The notes beneath the pieces are model-generated. The model did not search any database. It saw only the letters and a list, made by a program, of their open reading frames with translations, and was not told the DNA's origin. A stretch of 64,000 nucleotides of DNA from Mesostigma viride (taxonomy: Eukaryota > Streptophyta > Mesostigmatophyceae > Mesostigmatales > Mesostigmataceae). How positions within the stretch are numbered: position 1 is the first letter of the stretch; the number at the start of each line of letters is the position of its first letter. The position numbers were made by a program, and so were the translations under genes. Of the stretch, positions 57,068-64,000 are shown in pieces. The DNA is taken from the NCBI GenBank assembly GCA_009746045.1, contig RPFO01000086.1:275732-339731 (forward strand), written 5' to 3'.

Positions 57068-59386
57068 TCACGGGTGTTGCATCGTCATGCGCTTGCGCAA
57101 CACTGCGTACTGCGGGGCAGCCTCCCGCGCCTCCTTGGTGAGTGCATCCGCGGGATTGAGTTCATCCGCGATGTGCTGGAGACGCGTGACGCAGGAGGCC
57201 GCCTCAGCGAGTACGAGGTAATCAACGTCCTGTGACCGCGCATAGGGATTGTCAAGGAAGGCCAAACAACTTTGTGAGTCAGTGTGCACCGTGCTAGTCC
57301 AGTGAAGAGTGAACCCACACGAGCCAAATACCCAACCCAGCAAGTACCGCAGCCACATGCCATGTGAGATAGCTGAAACAATGCCCCGGCATTCAGCCGT
57401 GTTGGGGCTAGTGGCAATGCGGCTGTGCAAGCGCGAGTACCAATCTAACAACATGCCAGGCTGGCCCTCATTGCTGATAAAGAACAGCGCCCCCATGCGG
57501 GCCCGCACTTGGCTGACTGTGCGCGTCTCTAGATTAGCATCCGTCACTATCTCGAGGTGCACCGGCTGTGAGCAATCAAGCCCACGAAGCACAATGCCGG
57601 GCGTCATGGCCAGCTGCCGCCGAACATGAATGGACCCTAGTCCTTCCAGCACATCATCGGGCAGGCGAGCGAGCACTGCCAAATCAGGTGCCACCGTGTC
57701 CGCCAACCACCCGAGCTTGCCCTTAACCGAGGGCCCATGGGTTGCCAACAGCGGGGACGGGAGGTCGGCCAGCAGGTCAACCACATAGTTGCGGCTATCC
57801 TGCATGTGCATGACCCATTCGCCAGAACGCGAATCCCGCTGCAACGTAGACTGCACGCCGCAAAACACCACGGGTTTACCCTCCTCATGATCCACCGCCC
57901 TGCCCAGGGGAAACTTAGCCGCCACTGCAGCAAGAAACTGGGTAGCAAATGTGCGAGGTGCCACCAGCTTGAAGTCATCGCCATGCCACACGAAGAGGGC
58001 TGGCTCGCCAGGGACGCCGGTGGGGACCACAAAGAAGTTAGGATCAGCGCGATGGTACGTGGCCCCTAAGCTCTGCAAGACCTCCTCCGCGGAAATGCGG
58101 AAGATGATGGGAGAGCTCTGCAGCCCCTCCACCCCTGTCAACAGCTCGATATACTCGCTGCCAATGGTGCCATCCTGCCAGACCACCGGGACCTTCACCA
58201 CGTAGCGGGTGCCTTGCCATGTTTGCTGCGCGACCCCAGCGTCGCTGTGGAGGAATGCCCGCTGAAAGTCACCGCACCACATCCCGTAGTCCTTGCCCGC
58301 GTTCCGCTTGCCCAAGTAGATGACCGTCAGTAGCCGATGCGAAACATGGTTGAGCCCAGGGGTATAAAGATCCTTGGCATCCAGCGGGGAGGACCCCTTC
58401 GTCTCCGTGACCACGGGCCTTACCCGGAACACCACCGAAGAGTTGGTCTCGTCCGGCTTGTAGGTGAGCACGAACTTCAACCGCAACCGCGTGGCCCCGG
58501 CTGGCACACTCTCCAATCCTCGGTAGACCTCGCGCTCTCGCCACTGCTCCTTGGCTCGAATGAACGCGTCGCGCCACAAAGCAAACTTGAGAGGATCTTG
58601 ACAGTCCAGGACAAGTTGCTCCCACGTCACAGGGCTATCCGCCGCCAGTGAGTGTGAGTGGAGGCCGAAGCTGCGCGGGTGCCAATCCTGAGGCTGAATG
58701 ATGGACTGGACGAGCGGCGGTGTGGAAAACGCCGCCATCGGTAAGCGCCGCACGACGCCGGGCTGCCCGACCACCACCCCCAATGGAGCGTGGTACTCGC
58801 GAAGCGGGATGCTGCCCACCCCCGCGACTGACAGCAAGTCAGCGGACACTGAGAACCCCGGGTATGATACGAAAGGTTCGCCCAGCAAGGCCACATCCTC
58901 GTAGCCATCCACGACGTGAAACGGCGTGTCAATGCCCAACACCGGCAGCACCACCATCCCGGTAACTTGATATGCCGAAGTGCCTGCAAAGTCGGTCACC
59001 GATTTGTACGGCGACTCTAGCACTGGATACAGGGTGGCTGCCCGACGAGAGATAATAGACACGGATGCTTGCGTGTCCACAGCCACCAGCTGCCACGGTC
59101 TACACGTAGGAAACAAGGCTGACTTAACCGGCCTGACCCCCTGTGAGAGAGTTTTGACCTGAGCCACCCCTGATGCAGCTTTCGCTTTAAGCGCCTGAGC
59201 ACGCCACAAGGCCGTGACCGTTGAAGCCAGGTCCCTAGGTGGGCGAGGCGCATGGGCAGGACCCTGACCCTCCGGCGAGGCCACGCTAGGCGGGCCTCCC
59301 ACATTATCCGTGGCTAGCACAGGAGGTGAGTCACTACGTGCACTAGGTCCCGTCAAACCCACCCCATCCTCATCCCACCCATCCAC
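57068..59386 (-). CDS. Cop-5 protease-like domain, reverse transcriptase and RNase H
   Basis: 772 codons, intact, starting in overlap with the Gag-IN ORF; the listed first codon is GTG, so it is probably made by frameshifting from upstream. PR-like: V-A-V-D-T-Q-A-S-V-S-I-I (about residue 100), V-L-P-V-L-G-I-D-T-P-F, A-L-L-G-E-P-F-V. RT: R-L-R-L-K-F-V-L-T-Y-K...R-P-V-V-T-E, W-C-G-D-F-Q-R-A-F-L-H-S-D, L-F-V-W-H-G-D-D-F-K-L-V (about 467), F-C-G-V-Q, K-G-K-L-G-W-L-A. RNase H: V-T-D-A-N-L-E, A-E-C-R-G-I, H-T-D-S-Q-S, N-P-A-D-A-L-T-K. Again PR lies directly before RT and after IN. Confidence 0.93.
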   Translation of the reverse strand: MDGWDEDGVGLTGPSARSDSPPVLATDNVGGPPSVASPEGQGPAHAPRPPRDLASTVTALWRAQALKAKAASGVAQVKTLSQGVRPVKSALFPTCRPWQLVAVDTQASVSIISRRAATLYPVLESPYKSVTDFAGTSAYQVTGMVVLPVLGIDTPFHVVDGYEDVALLGEPFVSYPGFSVSADLLSVAGVGSIPLREYHAPLGVVVGQPGVVRRLPMAAFSTPPLVQSIIQPQDWHPRSFGLHSHSLAADSPVTWEQLVLDCQDPLKFALWRDAFIRAKEQWREREVYRGLESVPAGATRLRLKFVLTYKPDETNSSVVFRVRPVVTETKGSSPLDAKDLYTPGLNHVSHRLLTVIYLGKRNAGKDYGMWCGDFQRAFLHSDAGVAQQTWQGTRYVVKVPVVWQDGTIGSEYIELLTGVEGLQSSPIIFRISAEEVLQSLGATYHRADPNFFVVPTGVPGEPALFVWHGDDFKLVAPRTFATQFLAAVAAKFPLGRAVDHEEGKPVVFCGVQSTLQRDSRSGEWVMHMQDSRNYVVDLLADLPSPLLATHGPSVKGKLGWLADTVAPDLAVLARLPDDVLEGLGSIHVRRQLAMTPGIVLRGLDCSQPVHLEIVTDANLETRTVSQVRARMGALFFISNEGQPGMLLDWYSRLHSRIATSPNTAECRGIVSAISHGMWLRYLLGWVFGSCGFTLHWTSTVHTDSQSCLAFLDNPYARSQDVDYLVLAEAASCVTRLQHIADELNPADALTKEAREAAPQYAVLRKRMTMQHP

Positions 59387-61761
59387 GGGGTCATATTGGG
59401 GCCCAGGGGAGGGGGGGGTGTAGCTGTGTCTGCCCCTGGGAGCGACCCGTGGGGTACCACCTCAGATGCTACGACAGGCGCATTATCCTTCACTACCCAC
59501 CCCAGTGCCCTGTTGGCTGCCAGCTCACTCTCCATGCTATCCCCTTGCTTATAGCCTGCCACCGATGCCCATGGTACCCTATACACCCGATCATTCCACT
59601 CTATGTCTATGACCCGCAGCGGCCAGTCTAACTTTGTGATGGCCCCAGGCCCCTGCATGGTGCCCCGTTTGCCGCTGGGCGAGCTCTCCTTGTGGAACAT
59701 GACCAACTGCCCGACCTCAAAAGCGCTAGACAAATCAGGCAGCGTGGCATCCTTGAGCCGCAGCTTGGCGGCGGTATCCTGTAGATGCTGTTGGTATGCC
59801 TCTACTACCTCGGGTGAGTAGGTGCCCGCTGACAGCCCCCGAGGCGTGACTAGCCCAAAGCCCTTGACATCAAGCACGTGCCTATGGTTGCACACATGCA
59901 TGAGCTCCTTGCACCACGCCGTCTTGACCGCGTAGGATTTGCCATGTGGGTTATCCTGTCGCTTGGCTGCCACAGTCTTGACATAGCTTACAGTGCGATC
60001 TATCATGCCCATATTGCCGTGATCCTCACGCCCCACGATGACCACGGCCTCCATCCCCGGCAAACCTTGCACACAGCGGAACTGCTGGTCTAGCATGAGC
60101 TCCACTACGGGATGAAAGAAAGCCAGGCTGATCTTGATAGCCCTGTGCAGGTCAGCCTCATACATGTGGGGCAGCGGCTCAATGTAGGTGACCTTGCTGA
60201 ACCTATCCTTGACTATGAAATAGGTGTCCCCCCCTTCCATGTGCATGACATCCCCCACAAGGTACCCTCGCTCCAAGGGTGGAGTCTTGGCATGCCGCCT
60301 ACGCGACTTCTTCCTGATCTTGATGCAGGCAGGACACTGAGCACGCACATTCTTCAGCTCGTTGTATAAAGGTGCCCCCAACATGTGTGCCCCCTCTACC
60401 TCGGCTTGGGCCTCATGCCCGTATGCACGGTGCATCTGGTATGCTAACAGTTTCAGGGTGACAGCCTGAGGTGCAGTGGCATTGTCAGGATTCTCAACAG
60501 GTGGGGTGACTACTGGGGTAGTGACATTGGCTAACTGGGCAGCTTCAGAGGCTGCACGAAAGGCCGCCCGTGTGAGCACCTTGCCAATGTGAAGATCCAC
60601 ACTAGGGTGGTGTGTACCGAGAACATCTGCCCGCCCAGCATTCTCTTGCACTGTCACAACATTCCTCATAGGCCCAACCGCCCCAGTATCTAGCTGGGGT
60701 GCTGCAGTAGTGCTTGGTCGCTCGGCGTTGTACACACCCGACCTAGAAGACACCACATTGCTTAGGTCACGCATTGTAGACCCGTGCTCAGGAAGCACGT
60801 GATCCTGGCGCGACAGAGCCAGAGCAGCATCAACGGATTGCGTGAGCACATCACGGAAGGAGACAGAGGATGCAGTCACGTTGCTTTTAGGAACGACGTC
60901 AGGCTCTACGACGGCCCGGTTCAGCGTGACGCATTGAGCAAAAGAAGGGGTATCGAGCGTGCTCTCACCTGACTTTCGTGCTGCCCGTCGCTCTGCCCAC
61001 TCCTCGCGTGTGCCGTGGACGACGATGCGCTTGGCCTTGCACGCCTCCACGCTGTGACCACGCAGAACGTCGTGGCACTTGCGGCAAAGGTTGTCCTCGA
61101 GCTCCAGGTCCGGGCGAACTCGGCAGTCATCCCGGACATGGCGACGTCCGAAGCAGCGCTCACAGCGTTGCTTGCGGTCAGTAGACGCCCCCTGCTGCCG
61201 CTTGGCCGGGGGATTATCACCCTGCTTGGCGTCGCCACCATGCCCGCGCTTGCGCCCTCGCTGGCCCCCGTTGTTGCCGTGGCCGACGACCTTTTTCAGG
61301 ATGGCCGTAAGCTCCGACCGCGTAATGGGAGCCTCTGCGCCTGAAGAAGAAGACGCGCCGGCATCCACCTTGCGCAGGGATGGCAGAGCAGCCGAGGCAG
61401 CCGGCTTGGACTGCGCACTCTTGAAGCATGAGATCAAATACAGCATGCCCTCGTCGAAACTGACGGCACTCTTCTTTTTGAGTTCCGTCGCTATGGTCAG
61501 ATGCACATCCGACGACAGGTCGCATTTCTTGAGAAATCGATTGCACAGGAAAATGGGCTTGAGTGTATCTAGCAGCTTGTGCTTGTGCACGAAGACCTGG
61601 AAATCACGTGCAGCCCCGGGCAAATTTGCCTTATTAACTGCATAGCCCTCGAAGTCGTTGAAGGCTTGCTCGTCGGCCTCTTCCTTAGACCGCGACAAGT
61701 GGGCATCTAGACCGTTGTAAAAAACTTCCCAGGTGGGTGGTTTTACCGGATTAGGATACAT
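59353..61761 (-). CDS. Cop-5 Gag and integrase polyprotein
   Basis: First ATG 61761 (M-Y-P-N-P-V-K-P-P); an in-frame stop lies just upstream and a 12-bp inverted repeat (AGGATACATTTG...CAAATGTATCCT) covers the start, so the N-terminus may be truncated. About 800 aa: capsid-like domain (residues 10-140), zinc knuckle C-E-R-C-F-G-R-R-H-V-R-D-D-C (about 200), second cluster C-R-K-C...H-S-V-E-A-C. A variable linker follows, then HHCC (M-H-R-A-Y-G-H...C-P-A-C, about 455-490) and the IN core G-D-V-M-H-M, M-L-D-Q-Q-F, G-M-I-D-R-T-V. Here the catalytic Glu is Asp, with 29 residues between. The SH3-like tail includes V-Y-R-V-P-W. The end overlaps the PR-RT ORF by 33 nt in the -1 frame after a run of eight C. 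Confidence 0.9.
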   Translation of the reverse strand: MYPNPVKPPTWEVFYNGLDAHLSRSKEEADEQAFNDFEGYAVNKANLPGAARDFQVFVHKHKLLDTLKPIFLCNRFLKKCDLSSDVHLTIATELKKKSAVSFDEGMLYLISCFKSAQSKPAASAALPSLRKVDAGASSSSGAEAPITRSELTAILKKVVGHGNNGGQRGRKRGHGGDAKQGDNPPAKRQQGASTDRKQRCERCFGRRHVRDDCRVRPDLELEDNLCRKCHDVLRGHSVEACKAKRIVVHGTREEWAERRAARKSGESTLDTPSFAQCVTLNRAVVEPDVVPKSNVTASSVSFRDVLTQSVDAALALSRQDHVLPEHGSTMRDLSNVVSSRSGVYNAERPSTTAAPQLDTGAVGPMRNVVTVQENAGRADVLGTHHPSVDLHIGKVLTRAAFRAASEAAQLANVTTPVVTPPVENPDNATAPQAVTLKLLAYQMHRAYGHEAQAEVEGAHMLGAPLYNELKNVRAQCPACIKIRKKSRRRHAKTPPLERGYLVGDVMHMEGGDTYFIVKDRFSKVTYIEPLPHMYEADLHRAIKISLAFFHPVVELMLDQQFRCVQGLPGMEAVVIVGREDHGNMGMIDRTVSYVKTVAAKRQDNPHGKSYAVKTAWCKELMHVCNHRHVLDVKGFGLVTPRGLSAGTYSPEVVEAYQQHLQDTAAKLRLKDATLPDLSSAFEVGQLVMFHKESSPSGKRGTMQGPGAITKLDWPLRVIDIEWNDRVYRVPWASVAGYKQGDSMESELAANRALGWVVKDNAPVVASEVVPHGSLPGADTATPPPPLGPNMTPWMGGMRMGWV

Positions 61762-62640
61762 TTGCACGGCTTCAAATGTATCCTAAATGCACCATTGGCA
61801 AACATGGTTTCTGGACATGGTCGATATCATTAATATGTTTGGCAAGCATAATATGATCATGCTTGCCAAAGATGTTGTCTCTTTTCATATTTCACACATA
61901 TATTATCGGCCTCGGCGTGCCATGCTTCCACGTTTGTTGTCTCTTTTCATATATTGTGAATATGATCAATAAAATTCCAAACATGACCATGTTGGAGACT
62001 TCAAGTGGAGCATCATGATTACTGTTTTCACTATTACGTAACCCATGGTTCATGTTAACATGGCATAATGAGCAATCCTATTGACCCCATGACTAATGGT
62101 GAAGTTAATAAAGTTACATCGTGGCACGTCACTATAGCATCAAGTTGCATCATTGTGCATAAAGTAGTTTAGCACTGAGTTGGCATGCCAACACCAGGTA
62201 CACTAAATAAATTAAAACCAGAATTGATAAACAACCCAGTATCCAAATACAGTATCCATATATATGCAGGTCGTACTACAGGTACAGCCACGGCTGCCAC
62301 GCGGCTTCTGCAGCGATCACGCTCTTTCTCCTAGACAATTGCTCTACTGGTCCCTACAGGTCGGTCGACTTGGACCATGATGCGTCAAGAACAGTTAATT
62401 GACCGACTTAAACAAGATGTTTGTCTACATGCAGCTGTCTGCACCTAACTAACGCGAAACCGCGTGCTACCAAATATAGGGGCAAATGCATGAGTAACAC
62501 ATGTCAACGCACAACCGGTGGAAATCACGCGATACCAACCGCGGCAACAGTGGTGTGAACATAGCGGGCACTGACATGCAAAAAAGCACCAGCAGCGGCA
62601 TCAGTAGCAAATTGTAGTAGCGGAACAATAGCCACTACAT
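61762..62640. other. No gene recognised
   Basis: AT-rich, with repeated GGCAAGCATAATATG/ATGATCATGCTTGCC-type inverted matches (61842-61868) and TGTCTCTTTTCATAT repeated at 61876 and 61938. No Cop-5 LTR could be identified. Confidence 0.5.
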
Positions 62641-63015
62641 CAATGCAACAACACATCAGCCCAGCAACACAGCAGCAGCATGACCGTAGCACAGCAGCAG
62701 CACAACTGTAGCACATCAACACGGCCGCATAGCAGGAGCACAAGTCAGCGCAGCAGCAACTTAGTATGCCGATTCCTGAATTTCCTATCAGTGGACTATA
62801 GTCCATTGATAGGAAATTCACTAATAGGCAGTACTAGCTCAGCAGCACGGCAGCAATGCAGCAGTGCATCAACACAGCAGCACGACAGCAATACATCAGC
62901 GGCACGGCAGCAATGCAGCAACACATCAGCACAATAGCACAGCAGCAGCACGGCAGCAATGCAGCAGCAATAGCATGGCAGCACAGCAGCAGCAGCAGCA
63001 CATGAGCAGCTCAAT
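62641..63015. repeat. Degenerate CAG/AGC microsatellite region with an embedded hairpin
   Basis: Imperfect (CAGCA/CAACA)n over about 375 bp. In its middle (62774-62820) a 47-bp sequence GAATTTCCTATCAGTGGACT...AGTCCATTGATAGGAAATTC forms a strong hairpin with about 20-bp arms, unrelated to the repeat. Confidence 0.8.
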
Positions 63016-63036
63016 GACAACAACGCTGCTTGCGCT

Positions 63037-63954
63037 TCAGCAGTCGTCGTCGTCGTCATCGTCATCGGCAAGGATGAGCGCTCGCTTCCGACGCCGGGAG
63101 GCGCCTGCGTTGTTGTTCTCCGCCACAACGTCGCTGGGTGGAACCATCTCGCGCAATCGAGCCTCGGCCAGGGTGATATCCGGCGCTTGCAACGCAGGGA
63201 CGACCACACCGGGGCACCCGCAGATCTGTGCCTCCAGCTCGTGGAGAGGCACGCAAGAAACCGCGTCCTCCTCCCAACGGGCACCCCAGTACATGGCTAC
63301 CATGTCGTTTTGCGTGTCGACAACAGCGACACGACCATGGTACCTGCCGTCCCGGCTTTCGGTGCGACCGTCCGCGGATGTCACACGCTCCGACGCCCAA
63401 TGACACACGACTTGCCCTACGAGGTTGCGGCTGCCACTCTTGACCTGCAGCGTTACGCCTTCCCAGCATGCCTTCGCCATGCCGACGATGCCCTTCGAGC
63501 ATTCAGCATCTTGCCACTTCACGACCGGGTGTTCCGCGTCATAGGGCACCTCCTTCAGCGCCTTTAGGCACTCCTTGGTGAGCTTTTCGTTCGCACCCAA
63601 GGAGACTCCATGGGGCGGCTGACCTCGCTTGCCCACCACTTGTGTCAAGACGAGGTCTGAGGCGGTGATGATCACCGTGTGCGCCGCAGTGGTTGGCGGA
63701 TGGGGCCATTGCGCAATGTCTGTATTCCACGGGTGCCACGTGTCATGCAAATGCTTAGCGCGGTATACAAAGAGCTCAATAGAAGGTTGGCCGCCATCCT
63801 CCTTCGCAACCACCTCCTTGATGATGCCAACGAGGACTGGAGTCCACGTGAGCTTCGAGTTGCAGAGAATACCAGCTGAAGGGTGCCAGTATAGAACAGC
63901 GGAGCCTTTCTCAACGCCTTGCATGCGCTTCAAGTAAGCGACCTTGGCTGCCAT
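63037..63954 (-). CDS. Hypothetical protein, probably continuing past the right edge
   Basis: 305 codons from the first in-window ATG; the frame stays open to 64000 (D-G-H-T-Q-Q-E-W-A-A-E-D-R-A precedes the M), so the true start may be outside. It contains S-A-V-L-Y-W-H-P-S-A-G-I, W-T-P-V-L-V-G-I-I-K-E-V-V, W-E-G-V-T-L-Q-V, Y-H-G-R-V-A-V-V-D and V-A-M-Y-W-G-A-R-W, with alternating hydrophobic strands suggesting beta-barrel or SH3/BAH-like folds. It ends with R-R-R-K-R-A followed by eight Asp from a GTC/ATC run. I do not recognise the family. It could be a host gene or the C-terminal part of a transposon protein. Confidence 0.5.
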   Translation of the reverse strand: MAAKVAYLKRMQGVEKGSAVLYWHPSAGILCNSKLTWTPVLVGIIKEVVAKEDGGQPSIELFVYRAKHLHDTWHPWNTDIAQWPHPPTTAAHTVIITASDLVLTQVVGKRGQPPHGVSLGANEKLTKECLKALKEVPYDAEHPVVKWQDAECSKGIVGMAKACWEGVTLQVKSGSRNLVGQVVCHWASERVTSADGRTESRDGRYHGRVAVVDTQNDMVAMYWGARWEEDAVSCVPLHELEAQICGCPGVVVPALQAPDITLAEARLREMVPPSDVVAENNNAGASRRRKRALILADDDDDDDDC

Positions 63955-64000
63955 GGCCCTGTCTTCTGCCGCCCATTCCTGCTGTGTGTGGCCATCATGA

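Noticed and set aside
60690-60730. L-D-T-G-A-V-G-P-M in Cop-5 between zinc knuckle and integrase, resembling a protease active site
   Set aside because: No flap or ILG block follows, the surroundings are low-complexity linker, and a better protease-like domain lies after IN. Kept as a caveat to the domain-order finding.

Overview
The window looks like nuclear DNA of a eukaryote, most likely a green (chlorophyte-type) alga. The reasons are a Kangaroo/PAT-like tyrosine-recombinase retrotransposon (a type known from Volvox relatives), hAT and TTAA-flanked DNA transposons, L1-like LINE pieces, pure CAG and GGA runs, and long ORFs that are all of transposon type. The species assignment is inference. 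I recognise no host gene; the only candidate that is not clearly a transposon ORF lies at the far right edge (63037-63954). Essentially all 64 kb is nested mobile DNA. Element names (Cop-1 to Cop-8, TRIM-A, TRIM-B, LTR-A, LTR-B, L1-A, L1-B) are mine.

Left part (1-14665). A Ty3/gypsy element on the minus strand (RT fragment at 1-190, protease 1147-2340, gag 2156-2955) carries a hAT-type insertion (2964-4287, perfect 8-bp target duplication). It abuts TRIM-B, a small element built of near-perfect palindromes around a spacer with a tRNA-like T-arm. The TRIM-B spacer is split by three separate insertions: a DIRS/Kangaroo-like element with split direct repeats (4555-9879), a hAT deletion derivative encoding the transposase N-terminus (9984-11293), and a TTAA-flanked piggyBac-like element (11314-13013). 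Next comes copia-like Cop-2, whose gag is interrupted by TRIM-A, an element with palindromic LTR-like ends (13477-14032).

Middle (14666-45382). Cop-1 (LTRs 14666-15046 and 30663-31039, TSD ctggt) sits inside Cop-2 and is itself split by about 8.9 kb of foreign DNA (19918-28773) containing pieces of an LTR element, L1-A, Cop-6 and two TIR elements. After Cop-2 there is a TRIM-B tandem dimer, split by a second TTAA-flanked element (32601-44793). That element is split by the nearly intact, very young Cop-3 (33269-43552, TSD gcgtg), and Cop-3 is split by a non-autonomous DIRS-like element (40108-41900). This makes five levels of nesting.

Right part (45383-64000). Present are a hAT transposase C-terminal pseudogene with its 3' end (45384-47637), a Cop-7 gag scrap with 64 uninterrupted CAG codons, RNase H scraps of Cop-8, solo palindromes, L1-B (52590-53955), the Cop-4 RT/RNase H pseudogene, Cop-5 in two long ORFs (57068-61767, minus), and a hypothetical ORF at the right edge.

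Main finding: the copia-like elements form a coherent, unusual clade. Three separate families have the domain order Gag-IN-PR-RT-RNaseH instead of Gag-PR-IN-RT-RNaseH. The RT catalytic box is HGDD/HADD instead of YVDD, the protease active site is DTQ/DTN instead of D[T/S]G, and the integrase spacing is DD29-31E. LTR ends are AGTT...AACT instead of TG...CA, fixed by exact 5-bp target duplications. The small palindromic TRIM elements share the AGTT...AACT ends and 5-bp duplications and may be parasites of the same integrase. A second finding is an autonomous plus non-autonomous pair of Kangaroo-like elements with matching split-repeat architecture, both inserted without duplication at a T^CAG site.
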